Origin: Calliopsis andreniformis
Lineage: Eukaryota; Arthropoda; Insecta; Hymenoptera; Andrenidae
Length of the DNA stretch: 64,000 nucleotides
Reading direction: 5' to 3'
Assembly (NCBI RefSeq): GCF_051401765.1
Contig: NC_135066.1
Span: forward strand, 20,439,001-20,503,000
Shown here: positions 34,505-46,218 of the stretch, piece by piece
How the letters are laid out: every line of letters starts with the position of its first letter
How positions within the stretch are numbered: the first letter of the stretch is position 1
Position numbers and translations under genes: made by a program
The notes under the pieces: model-generated
Told to the model about the DNA's origin: nothing
Database searches by the model: none
The model's input: only the letters and a program-made list of their open reading frames with translations

Positions 34505-35779
34505 TTGGACTTGTAACATTCAATACCCGATTCTTATAAATTTTTATGCGCTGAATACGAATCTGCAATCCGTTAGTCGCCACCACCCTCAGTTTTCCAA
34601 AAAATCGATTTTGAAAATAAACGCAATTTTTAAACTTTGAACAATTATTGTGTTAAAATGGTAATAGTTATTCAGTTGATTTTTATGTTAGATTATTCTA
34701 TGAACATTCCCAAATAAAATGATATACATTATTACTGAGTTATAAACATTCAAATATGTTTAAACAAAAATCAAAGGCAAAAGGACGCCCGAAATGCATC
34801 AATTTTGGCAAATATTTTTCAATTTATTTAAAAAACTAAGGGTTTAGGAGAAAATCTGACCCTACCACGCGATGCAGCAGACATTTTTCCTTTGGAAAGC
34901 AGCGATAGAAGTTGTAAGTCCCGTTTTGTTTTCAATACAAAAACGAAATAGTTTGGTAAAACGTACGGCGCCGTCAGCGGTACTCAACTGCGCGGCGCGA
35001 TAGGCCGCGTGTCCACTGCACTGCCGCTCAGCGTCAGAGTACCACACGCGGCTATCACCATGATCGATGTTGTATTTATTGTTTATAAGATATTTAATAT
35101 ACAATTATTAACTATTAATAATAAATATGTAATAAATTTTGTGTAATTTGAAATATTAGTTTTAAATTAATCAAGTCAGTGCTATATTAAATATCTTATA
35201 AACAATAAATACAACATCGATCATGGTGATAGCTGCGCGTGATACTCTGACGGTGAGCGGTAGTGCAGTGGACACGCGGCCTACCACACCGCGCAGTTGA
35301 GTACCGCTGACGGCACCGTACGTTTTACCAAACTATTTCGTTTTTGTATTGAAAACAAAACGGGACTTACAACTTCTATCGCTGCTTTCCAAAGGAAAAA
35401 TGTCTGCTGCATCGCGTGGTAGGGTCAGATTTTCTCCTAAACCCTTAGTTTTTTAAATAAATTGAAAAATATCTGCCAAAATTGATGCATTTCGGGTGTC
35501 CTTTTGCCTTTGATCTTTGTTTAAACATATTTAAATGTTTATAACCCAGTAATAATGTATATCATTTTATTCGGGAATGTTCATAGAATAATCTAACATA
35601 AAAATCAACTGAATAACTATTACCATTTTAACACAATAATTGTTCAAAGTTTAAAAATTGCGTTTATCTTCAAAATCGGTTTTTTCGAAAACTGAGGGTG
35701 ATGGCGACTAAAGGATTGCAGATTCGTATTCAGCACATAAAAATCTATAAGAAGCGAGTATTGAATGTTACAAGTCCAA
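34505..35779. repeat. 1275-bp palindrome with two 597-bp arms
   Basis: The left arm (34505-35101) and right arm (35183-35779) are reverse complements with only scattered mismatches (roughly 93-97% by eye) and equal length, around an 81-base AT-rich spacer. Outer ends are TTGGACTTGTAACATTCAAT. The inner arms carry a GC-rich block (GTACTCAACTGCGCGG, CCGCGTGTCCACTGCACT) next to CATGATCGATGTTGTATTTA. Weak pairing reappears beyond the arms (TGTACAACAAATT near 34477; on minus, TGTATAACAAATT near 35814). No target duplication was identified. The minus frame 34862-35104 lies wholly in the left arm and is unrecognised. It is a foldback transposon or an inverted duplication. Confidence 0.95.
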
Positions 35780-35789
35780 GTAGCTGTGG

Positions 35790-37030
35790 TACAGTATAAT
35801 TTGTTATACATGATAGTTCGTTAGGAAGATATAATAATAAAGATTTAGTTAGGAAGATATAATCTTCGCAAAAGATTCTAATTTCATCATTGTAGGTTGC
35901 CTACTTACCACATCTAGACTTGCCATACCTAGAGTAGATCTACATGCATAGTAACACATACATTCTGCTCAGATTTAGATAGAGTCTTCATATTTTTAGT
36001 TCAGTTTATGCATTTCAGATGAGGTAAACACAGTGCTTAATTCTAAGGAAGTTTAATCTGTTTTGCTAATTGAAATTGGATTTTGAATTTGAATTTCAGC
36101 TAACAGTTTAACTTATCTTCGGTTTCTCAATAATTTCAGGTATTCACAGACGTACTGCTCCATTGTCCTACTACTAGTGACAGGTACCAAATCCCATTAC
36201 ATTCAGCAGTAAAATTCGGAGACTTCACGAACAATGTAGTAACGTTTCGACATTGTCATGATTTAGATAACTTATTAATGGTTTGTTCCGAGCATTTTAG
36301 TTGGGCATACTAATGGAAAAAACGTTTAAAATTCAAACTAATAATTTTACTTACTATGACTACTTATTGAAATTACTGGGATGGAACTTACAATTTTTGT
36401 CGCTAGAGTCATTTTCAGATTTTCTCAATTTTTAGGGTTAATTCATGATGAATATACATGTTTCGAAAATGGTCAGTTAATCATTCTCTTTTATAAATGT
36501 GCAACCTGACTTATTCTTGTATCACAGTCATGGGTCTGTTAGATAGCCTTATTAATGAGTATGCTAATAGACATAGACTGAAATACATTTTCCTTCTCTT
36601 CTTATCTATCATCCCACTCTATCTTCAACCGTTGCAATACACTTACTTGGAAGAAGCCAATTACTACTCAGTCCCTCATTTAGAATTTTTTGGCCACTCT
36701 TTGGTTTAGTACGCCATAGTTAAAAAGATAAGAATCGCTGTTTATGTAGTTTTTACGCACTACATTTTGCAACACATGGTATCTACGGGTTAGTTTTACA
36801 TCTTTTAGGATACAAATATTTTGACATTATTTCCAATGTTTTAATACATATAAGAATAGTGTAGAATTCGTAAAAATGACAGAAACTTCGATTTTTATTT
36901 TTTGACTGTAGTATATCAAACTAAAAAATGTGGAAAAAATTAAGAACAATAGTATTAGTAATATTTATCTACTGAATTAATATGATTATTCCGATATTGC
37001 TACAATTCAAAATAAAAAACTTATTAATAA
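35790..37030. other. AT-rich sequence, nothing recognised
   Basis: No frames of note except 36497-36709 (70 codons, no motif). The 5' part of the LINE that starts by 37035 could be hidden here, but I cannot read it. Confidence 0.45.
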
Positions 37031-37034
37031 CATC

Positions 37035-40000
37035 AATCAAAAACACTGAACTAACTAACATGCTCATTGAACAAACGAAACTACTAAGCTAGCAATCACA
37101 GCAAATAAACAAAATGGTAGAACTCCCCAGATGCGTGTTGAATAATAAGTAAAAACGGAGCCACTAAAGATTACAATCTGGAATGCAAACGAGTTACAGC
37201 AGAGAATATTGGAAATGAAAACTTTTCTGCACGATAACAAAATCGATGTAATGTTCATCACAGAAACACACTTTACTGACAAGAATTATATTGAAATACC
37301 CTCTTATAACGTTTATGACACCAAAGATCCGTCCGGTAGAGCACGCGGTGGATCAGCTGTTGTTATCAAACAAGATATCAAACATAATACACACCACTCA
37401 ATCGTAGACGCTCACATACAAGCTACATATTGCTGTGGCTATCCACACAGTACATAGCAACATCACCATAGCCGCGATTTATTGTTCCCCGAAATATAAA
37501 ATATCTATACCGCAATAAATAAACTTGTTTAACCCGAATGAATTCATCGCCGGCGGAGACTATAATGCTAAGCACCATTTATGGGTCTTTAAAACTAACT
37601 CACCAAGGGGAAAAATCTTAGAATAAGCAATAAAAGTATCATCCTTGGGTACAGTAACAACTGGCGACCCCACGTACTAGTCGTCAGTGCAGGAAAAAGC
37701 TTCCGATTTGTTGGACTTCGTGATAAACAAAGGACTACACAAAACTGATTTTGATACACAGTCTTACTACAATCTCAGCTCTGATTACTTTCGTAGTGGT
37801 CACTTATTTGCACAAATCAGTACTTAATCAAGCAACTTCTATTTTATGTAACAATAGTACAAATTGAAATAAATTTAAAAAGTACTTAGAGGAAAACATA
37901 AATTGTAATATCCCTCTAAAGACATCAGAGCAGATTGAAACAGTAGTAATAAACCTTACCAACGTAATTCGAAACGCAGGGAGGACAACCACCGAATATG
38001 TTGAAGCGAAAAGGTATTCTTATTCTTATTTTGAATACATCTTACAAAAGATTAAGTTGAAACGTAAGTTGAAGTGTATATATTTGCCGAAGCAAAGGAT
38101 ATAAATCAATAAAAGAAAATTAAATTCAGTTATGAAGGAGGTAAAACAACTCATCAGAAATCACCATAACGAAGAATTTAACTGTTATCTATTTAACCTT
38201 TCGCCTGACAAGGATACTAATTATTCAATCTGGAAAGCTACTAAAAAACAAAACAGACCGGTTACTTCTTTATCTCCTCTAAAGGAAGTAGACTCGTGGT
38301 GGGTAAAAAGTACCCTAGTGTACAGGAAAGGAATCGCCTATATTGACTTTGATCTGTCCGCACGCAAAGCTTATTACTGATTGATTGAACTCTCATACCG
38401 ACCCGCACACTTTAAATCTACTTAGCGCCATTGTAGCAGGTAACCATCCCGTTCGACCCCCACCGGTCACCATAGTTTTCCCCGAGAACCAGAGCGGTCG
38501 ACCTGTCGTGACCTAAACTTGTCATTAAACATGAACATTTTCAACTAACCCCATTAGCGAATCTCGTGACTCTTCCTGTAGCCAGGCGGCCCCGAATTGA
38601 CCATTTTTGATCTCACCGTGCACGCTGTTTAACCTTCACACTCAGGGAGATGGCCTCCCTTTTGAGGTTTATGGCGGCCTAAGGTCGACGTTTTCACATC
38701 TACCTTTGCACGCGTGGCTTGAACCACGACTAAACGCTGCTGCGTAGTCGAGTGTTTCTGTCAGCGAGAATTCGCGCGTTTTTTAGGATAAACCCGTGCG
38801 TTTAAAGCCAATATATGTCGGGACATCAATTTTCACTCTGGACCCCCCGCTATGGCTCTTTCCTTGGGACCCTCCTAGCCACGTACACTCTCACCCTCAT
38901 ACAATTTTGCCCTTAATCTTACACATTCGCTGGATTCAATCACCTTACAATGTTTTGATCACGCAAACCTACTCACATGGGACGCGGACGCGTTCACTCA
39001 TTCAGAGCTCCTTGGATAATTTGGAAATGGCGTTCCTTGGTGAGTCTTTTACTCAGCTTTGATCTAAACACAATCCGTACAACGATGTGAGTGAGTCAAT
39101 CACACCCCACACACTTATACCTATCCGCAACACCTAGAAAAGGTCACTGCCTTTAGTGGACATCTAGTAAATACTTGCAAGCCTAACAACGTGTGCACCT
39201 CTACAGATATTCTAAACGAACTTTAGGAAACCTCAGCCGATGTCAATGCTTAAGACATCCTAAGATGTACGACCAGAGAAGTTGAAAAACCCATTACTGA
39301 AACTCGAAACAACAAAGTGTCTGGTGTTGATCTAATCAATGACTTAATCCTAAAACATTTGTCATCTAGGGCAAGAAGGCTGCTCACTATTATCTTCAAT
39401 GCTAAGGATTATACATTTTCCTGTAAGTTGGAAAATTGCTCAAGTGATGATGATATATACACCCAATAAAGATCACCATTTGCCATCATTATACAGGCCA
39501 ATTTTGCTACTTCCTGCAATGTTAAAATTATTAGAAAAGATCATCCTAGACAGAATCAAAGAAATAAGTAATGAAAAAACCTAATCCCTCCACATCAATT
39601 CGGTTTTGGAAATAAATTTGTCACCATCGAACAAATTCACAGATTGTCGAACGAAATTACTCTAGCCCTAGAACAAAACAAATATTGCACTGCTCTCTTT
39701 TTTGATATCGAAAAAGCTTTTGATAAAGTATAGCGCGAAGAGTTTCTACATAAAATCCATCGTAGTGTGGTTTTTCCAAAATGTAGGCTTTCCAAAATGT
39801 AATTCCAAAGTGTAGTTTCCTGCACCTTGCTACCAACTCTTAAAACCATACCTCGAAAATAGAACATCCTTCGTAAAAATTCAGAATACCTCTTCAAAAA
39901 TTTATAAAATTGAATCTGGAGTACCACGAGGCAGTGTTCTAGGGCCCGTATTGTATACATTGTATACCGCAAATATTCTCACTACACAAGAAATCATATT

Positions 40001-40820
40001 ATACACTTTTACTGATAACATGGCCTTCCTAGCCACTCACGAGGACTCCAAAACTGCTTATTCTATGAGCTGTATACTGCAACATTCATTTCAAATTGAA
40101 GAATAGTTAAATACATGGAAAATAGAAGTTAATCCAGATAAATGCAAGCATATTACGTTCAGTTTAAGGAAAGGAATTATCCCGCCTATCATTTTAAACA
40201 ACGCAACCGTTTCCCGGACTAAGATAATGAAGTACCTGGGCATGCCCTTAAATTCAAGACTCGCGTGGAATCATCACATACGAACTACGCTCAATCAAAT
40301 TCGCATTAAAAGACAAGATGTATATTGGTTCACCAGCAAAAACTCAAAATTTAGTGTAGACAATAAATTATTCATCTCTAAACTAATCATCATGTCAATC
40401 TGGACATACGGCATTGTATTATGGGATATGGTAGTCAAAATCCACATTGCTAAGTTAGGAACATTATAATCCATTATTCCTAAAACCATCATCAATGTAC
40501 AATGGTATATACGTAACGACGAATTACGCAAAGCTCTGAAAATTAAGTCAGTTTCAAAAGAAATAGAACGATTATGTAGCAAATACAAAACACGATTGGA
40601 AAATCACCCTAGTGATCTAGTCAGGAACTTATAGGCAACAAATTTTCCCAGAAGACTACGTAGGAAACATCCAAAGACCTTCTTCCATAACAACATACGT
40701 TATAATTATTATACATATGCTTACTTGTGAGGAAGTATCTACGTGCTATTGACTCAAACAGCTAGAACAATTTACCGAATGTCCTTACTGGACGAATTGT
40801 AAAGTACCATGGAGATAAAA
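37035..40820 (+). pseudogene. Jockey-type LINE, inactive
   Basis: Domains in order: the tail of ORF1 (37042-37130, NMLIEQTKLLS, stop, QSQQINKMV); the endonuclease from 37161 (PLKITIWNANELQQRI, VMFITETHFTDKN, ARGGSAVVIKQDI), then in another frame AGGDYNAKHHLWVFK and SSDYF; the segment before the RT (WKATKKQNRP, SPLKEVDSWWVKS); the RT from about 39290 (NNKVSGVDLI, FFDIEKAFD at about 39700, ESGVPRGSVLGPVLY at about 39920, FTDNMA at about 40008, KYLGMPLNSRLAWNHHI at about 40230); and the conserved tail (NVQWYIRNDELRKALKI, HPSDLV, RRLRRKHPKTF). The endonuclease SDH is SDY and the RT YADD is FTDN. Several stops and frameshifts and an 814-bp insertion confirm it is dead. The 3' end is approximate, near an A-run at 40818. 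Confidence 0.9.
38319..39132. mobile_element. Solo LTR inserted in the LINE (TG...CA, CCTAG duplication)
   Basis: LINE protein sequence breaks after WWVKS (about 38310) and resumes at LEKVTAFSGHL (about 39134). The intervening DNA starts TGTACAGGAAAGG and ends CCGCAACA, and both sides carry CCTAG (38314-38318, 39133-39137). TG...CA ends and a 5-bp target duplication are standard for LTR retrotransposons and retroviruses-like integrases. No gag or pol is inside, so it is a solo LTR of 814 bp. It is GC-richer than the host element. The minus strand begins TGTTGCGG, recalling the TGTGGCGG ends of the other two solo LTRs. Transcription direction is unresolved. Confidence 0.8.
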
Positions 40821-41789
40821 AAAATTGCATCTCTTGCAATTCAATTTTTGTAAGTACAAAGCTTCAAGCCTCTGATGTGTTTGTGGGAAATAGATCTCTG
40901 ATTTTAAGAAACACGTTCCTCGGACTAACGCATGATCACAATTGTGTATTTTAGTCTCATTAAATCTATAACAATCAATATATACGAGTAAAGCTTTTTC
41001 ACTGTAATAACTTAAAACTATAACGAACCAGCGATTTATAATCTTATAATGGGGGAGTACTGTATATTAACAAAGTCAGGCTTCTGCCCATTCTATCAAC
41101 ATAATTATTCGAATGTCGACACAGAATTTTGAATGCAGCATTCGTGAAATGATAAGGAACGGAGTTATCGACGCCACAACACACAAACCTACCATTATTA
41201 TGCAACGAGGTAACGATAATCGTTATCGTCGAAATTAAGCACTCTACATTAAGATTGAGTCTGGACGGGATGATGTTTAACTAGTCCCTTTCAAGTTAAT
41301 AGATGGTTTTCTTGGAGTATAAATTATCTGACTCATGTAATTGAGTAAGCGAAAGAAATTATTCGTCTCAAAATTATCTTTAATTTAAAAATATATTTAT
41401 AGTTACTAAATTTGAAGGTGGTTCCTTGGATTTACACTTTTAAAAATCGTGTATCTATTTTTAGCAGTATGCCTGTTGTTTACTGTTATTTCCTATTTGT
41501 CGTTTGAGAATCATTTGTAAATATAAAACATCTTTTTTCTAAAAATTATGAGTATTTTAGTTAACAAGTTTAGTACGGAACGTTATAGGCGTTCTACCCC
41601 AAGTACTAGAACCTTTTTTCTTGTTTTACTGTACTTCCTTTAATTATTTTTCCAAAATATTTTACAGACCACTTTTTATGATGAAAATCCAACTGTATAC
41701 GAATTTTTCTAGGTATGATGTTTTAAGACATAAACTGGACACGCCGTTCTCCACGGTCGGTAGACTTGTAAGAATTGTTTTCTTTTTCT

Positions 41790-41811
41790 GGGGGGGGGGG
41801 GGGGGGGGGGG
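41790..41811 (+). repeat. Poly-G run (22 bases)
   Basis: Uninterrupted G run. Together with the poly-C run at 19346 it is one of two very long G/C homopolymers in the window, in opposite strand sense. The length may be an assembly artefact. Confidence 0.95.
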
Positions 41812-42219
41812 CTAGTTTCTCAAGCCACTACATCATGATTTTACTCGAATATAAAATACAGGCAAAGATTTTTACGGACAACAATTTCGATTATATAAAA
41901 AAATATACATTTATCATACAAAAGGATTAACATCCATTTATACAGTTTAAAATTCTTTTTTCTTTTCTTTATTTCTGACAAGAATGTCGAAATTAGCTGG
42001 TGTTGCATGTTTTATAGGCTCTCTTTCGTGAAAATCAGGAGCGCCTATTGCTGCGGAACTAGCTATGTATAATTTTTCGTTGCTTTCGAGTCTTATGGAA
42101 AGCGATTGATTCGGGTGTAGCTGATTGTAAATTCCCAATTCCTTAGGTAATGGAACTTGCAATTAGAACAACAATTAGAAAAATTGAATGACACAGATCG
42201 AGGGCACAGATTTATGATG

Positions 42220-42264
42220 CTATTGACGGCTTGTCTATTGACGGCTTGTCTATTGACGGCTTGT
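42220..42264 (+). repeat. 15-base tandem repeat, 3 copies
   Basis: CTATTGACGGCTTGT is repeated three times without change at 42220, 42235 and 42250. The period is a multiple of three, so the overlapping plus frame 42157-42342 shows the pentapeptide LLTAC three times, but the frame itself is not credible. Confidence 0.95.
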
Positions 42265-42299
42265 TTTTCGCGTACTGGTTACGCTTTGAAAAATATAGG

Positions 42300-43130
42300 T
42301 TTACAGGAACAAACTTTTCGTCCTTATATGAGAAGTTCTTGAGTTGGGAAAGGGTTTATTCGAAAGAAGAAAGTTCAATGTAGCGCAGTACGGTCATGAT
42401 TTCGTTCAGAACACTCTCTAAATTACATAAAATTGCTTTGATTTCATGGCTGTGAACGGTCGATTTTTGCTCTACTTTATAACACTCACATGACTAAATA
42501 TCAGCAGAATCTTGTTAAATCATAACCAAAGTGCAGTCCACTGAACCTTTTTCTTTTGAATGAATCCTTTCCCAGTTTAAAAACTTCTCATATAAGGACG
42601 GAAAGTCAGCTCCCGTAAACCCATGTCCCGGCATTACTTTTTGTTAGGTTATCGACAAAACAGAGTAAAATATGTGACAAGTTCAGTTGGGCTTGCGCAG
42701 ACGGAAGGCCGCCTAATTAGGAAGGCCGACGATGTTGAATCGGAATCTGTAATACCCAAATTGGCGACGTGCGTTACTGAAAATTTCACGTTTCACTACA
42801 CCCACTACCGAACCAGCTGCGTGTGAGTGAATTCGGTGTTTCGGACCACTTATGAGAGCTACAGAAAGTCAGAAGAGAAAGCGAATTTAAAGTGAAGCTT
42901 ACACTCTCGCTCTTCAAACGCTATCCAAGTCGCGGAAAAGCGGCACGAGCGACGCGCGGTATTTTAGATTGTCCAAATATTTTCACTTTCCAACTTATAA
43001 TTAGAAGAAGACTCTTCAATGTGATCCTCAGAGAATTGTATGAAATTTTGAAAGTTAAATCTAGAAATTAAACAATGACATTTTGTAAAATATTTCGTGC
43101 TAATGCGTTTCTTGATAACAATTAAAACGA
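42300..43130 (+). repeat. R4 family, copy 2
   Basis: It aligns with 18300-19170. The head hairpin spans 42314-42606 (CGTCCTTATATGAGAAGTT paired with AACTTCTCATATAAGGACG) and extends outward as GGTTTAC(A/G)GGA on both sides. Later landmarks are GGCCGCCTAATTAGGAAGGC, ATATTTTCACTTTCC and AACAATGACATTTTG. No coding frame. Confidence 0.65.
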
Positions 43131-43379
43131 AGCACAGACTGTAGCAGGGTGTATGGTACAACCGGAAAAACATATACAGATAAAATAATGACATTAATAT
43201 GGCTTATTTTTTCATACATGTATGAAGCCTGGAGATAGTCAAATACACATGTGTCAGACGAATCTTTGAATTTAATTTTCCCGAAATTTAAGTATCTGAT
43301 ACAAAGATTATATTCTTTACTTTCAGTTTCACCCAATCACTCTTTTCTCAATTGTACCGCACGCTCTGTCTCATTCGAT

Positions 43380-44700
43380 ATCTTGAGCAGTTAATAGTAT
43401 CCTCAAAGTAAAGGCTTAGGTAATCGCGGATGGTAATTTAATTATAAGTGACGCATCCCAGATTCGATACTTAGTCTGGAAAAGAGCTTTTACTTTCTTT
43501 TCTTAAATATTTAAATTGCATATAACAGTATTTTACAAACATTGTAACATTTTACACAAATTTTTATTTATAAATACATATTTAACACATATATTTGAAC
43601 CTTTTTCTACATTTTTCTTTGTGTTTTATCGAGGAATTTCCACTGCCTGGAAGTCTAGTGTCGACACACACAAAGAATAGTCTCTGTGGGTATGTGTTCT
43701 GTTGCATCTGTTTTCTCATGTGTTGTGTGTGGTTGTGTACGGTTGTGTGTGTTGAAAACTCACATACGCATGTACATGTAATATGTACATACTTATTTTA
43801 GAGAAAAATTTAAGTATACTTTTTAGATATGTATTTATGAATGAAAATTTGCACAAAATAATACAGTATTTGACAAATAATGCTATATGTAATCTAAATA
43901 TTTTAAAAAGACAAAAAAGTTTTTTCGATACTAGATATTGAACGCAGGATCTGTCATTTAGAAAGAAATCATCATCTGCAGCTAACTCGACAGCCTTCTT
44001 TCAGAATGCTATTACTGATTTCCAAAGATATGTACATATACTTGTTTTGATCGTTCACAAAAAGTATACATGGAGGTATTCCACAAAATGCCATCATTCC
44101 TAGACTCATCTCAAAAAATTTCATAAAAATTTCTGGAACCCGTAAGACAGGGTCCCGAAAAATGTGTACGTATGCATTATTTCATCAAAAATTCCGTACA
44201 TACAACAGTGGAATTGGACAGAATAGCAAAAGCAGCAACTACCAAAAATTTGAAGCAAATCGAATGAAAATATACCGAGTTATTGTTAGCTTTCCGCGCC
44301 TAAAATGTGAATTATATAACAACATTATCATTGCGATAGATGTGAAATAGATGTCTTTTCAAATATTTGATCCAAGTATTTTTAATTTTATGCCTATTTA
44401 ATATTGCATAAAAATAAAACAATACACATTGCCCACAATTTATTTATTCCAATGGGACCCATAAAATTTGTAAGGTTTTGGACCTCTTGAAGAGTAGATC
44501 TGCCACTGCCCCTTTCTAACAAATCGAATAGTTAAAATATTTGGTAATTCAAAAGATCGTGTGTGGCTCGTGTTGCTTGCCAACAACTTCAACAGTTGAA
44601 TCTTAGCGTTTCCAAAGCGAGAGAGTAAGGGTCACATCTGCCTCCTCTCTCGACTTTATGTGAGTCACGTGATTACTCTACGCTCTTAAGTATAATAAAA
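43380..44700 (+). repeat. R1 family, copy B (uninterrupted)
   Basis: This is the best preserved layout of R1. The forward tRNA-like module lies at 43413-43490 (GATTCGATACTTAGTCTGG), the reverse module at 43915-43993 (on minus GAGTTAGCTGCAGATGATGA), then GTGTGTGGCTCGTGTTGCTT at about 44559 and an end near AGTCACGTGATTACTC and CTCTTAAGT (about 44665-44691). The interval between the tRNA-like modules is about 0.5 kb here, against about 1.9 kb in copy A with its insertions. Frames at 43595-43801 and 44162-44350 are not conserved in copy A. Confidence 0.7.
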
Positions 44701-44709
44701 TACGAACCG

Positions 44710-45650
44710 AAAAACAATGGAGCTTTGCAGCAACATATATGATGTCCTAAGACCTAGGGCATCACCAATATGATCAGTTGTGCTCGTTTGACGTTTTATA
44801 ACATATTAATACCATAACTATTGGAAGTGTTAAGCTATTAACAGACGGTTTAATTAATTTTATCTAGTAATAAAACTACTACGAATCAATAAATAGTACG
44901 ATATGCTATTATCATAGAGAAATTCATTAGATGCATTGAGTCCGATATTAAGTTTTTATGTTTTAATTTTATTTAAATATAGAAAATGAGAATTCAATAA
45001 TCGGTTTATAGAAGAAGTTAAGCGAGCGCGTTTAATTTAAAATATTGGATGTCTTATATTAAAAGGCTGACAAATTTTTATTCAAATATTTAATGATTTT
45101 TATTGACATATGAAAATCAAAATTTTCCTTTGGAAAATTGCTGTGTAGTATTTATGTTTGTTTCATTTTTGTATTTAAGTCAATATCCAGGAAACAATTT
45201 GCTCATCTGACTGTGAAAATTGAAGTCAGAAAAAATATTTTACGTGTAAAAATAAATCAAAGCTGAATACTGACATTTTTTCCGATGCAATATGCATGTA
45301 ACACATGTAGGTATAAATATTCAAAAGTCAAGCTTTTCAAACATGAAGCCTTCTACAAAATATGTTACTTTATTATTTTAATCTATTTTCACACGAATAA
45401 TTGTAAATTGCTCTTTTTAAACACATAATACACATTCTAACTTATTTATGAATACCTATAGATGGATGTTTATGCCTTACGTATAGTAGTTGTTCAGAAA
45501 TTCTTTAATATTGAAAGTACAATGACTCACGATTTATTCATGAGGAATTACTAAATTTACAGTTAAAGAATTATTTAAATGTTAGACATCGTTTTTTATT
45601 AAAATCGTGAGTCCTATTAAAGTTAAATGTCATTATACTAAGCTGAAATC
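44710..45650. other. AT-rich sequence, nothing recognised
   Basis: No repeats, frames or structures noted. Confidence 0.5.
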
Positions 45651-45659
45651 CTTAAAATA

Positions 45660-46070
45660 CAAAGTATAGAAAGTGGAAACCAAAACTGTCGACAAATACA
45701 TAAAAATTCTTTGAAGATTTGAAAATTAACACATAAATATTTGATAATTTCGAATCTGTAAATATGTGAAGATTTGGAAATTTAAAATTGGATAATTTGA
45801 GAAATTGATACGTTTATTCTAAATGGTTGCAAATTTGAAGATTTAGAAATTTGGAAATTTAGAAATCGTCGATATTTCATAGTTAAAAATTTGAAATTTC
45901 AGAATGTAAAAAATTTATATTAATATTTGAAAATATAGATGCTTTAAATATCTTGGAATTCAATGTTACAAAATCTGAGGAACTGAAGATCTGTATATTA
46001 AAAACTTAGGATTTGCTGCAACAGTCTGAATAACTGAAAATACTGGAAAACTGTAATAACTGAGAATTCA
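45660..46070. repeat. Degenerate AAATTTGAAG array, locus 2
   Basis: Words such as TTTGAAGATTTGAAAATT, GATTTGGAAATTTAAAATT and TTTAGAAATTTGGAAATTT recur about every 12 bases with drift. It resembles 4905-5065. It is a decayed simple-sequence array. Confidence 0.5.
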
Positions 46071-46218
46071 CAATTTTCTTGGAAAAGAGGTAATACTGCT
46101 ATTCACTACAATGCAGTACTGGTCCGTAAAACGACCGAGTTTCAGGCCCCGGAAAAGACTGCCGACTATCCCCACCACTCAGCGGAGGTCCTCTCGTCGA
46201 GCGACCGAGAGGGTCCTT

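Larger units (their letters stand above)
40830..42300. other. AT-rich sequence with poly-G run, otherwise empty
   Basis: Nothing recognised apart from the homopolymer at 41790-41811. The frames at 41621-41815 and 41947-42162 have no motif. Confidence 0.5.

Noticed and set aside
34862..35104. 80-codon minus frame
   Set aside because: It lies entirely inside one arm of the palindrome and shows no domain; the other arm would read it too, with changes.
38132..38380. 82-codon plus frame as an independent gene
   Set aside because: Its first 60 codons are part of the LINE and the rest is read-through into the inserted LTR.
43700..43800. Microsatellite-like GTGTGTG stretch as a regulatory array
   Set aside because: The repeats are short and interrupted, and copy A of R1 lacks a matching array.
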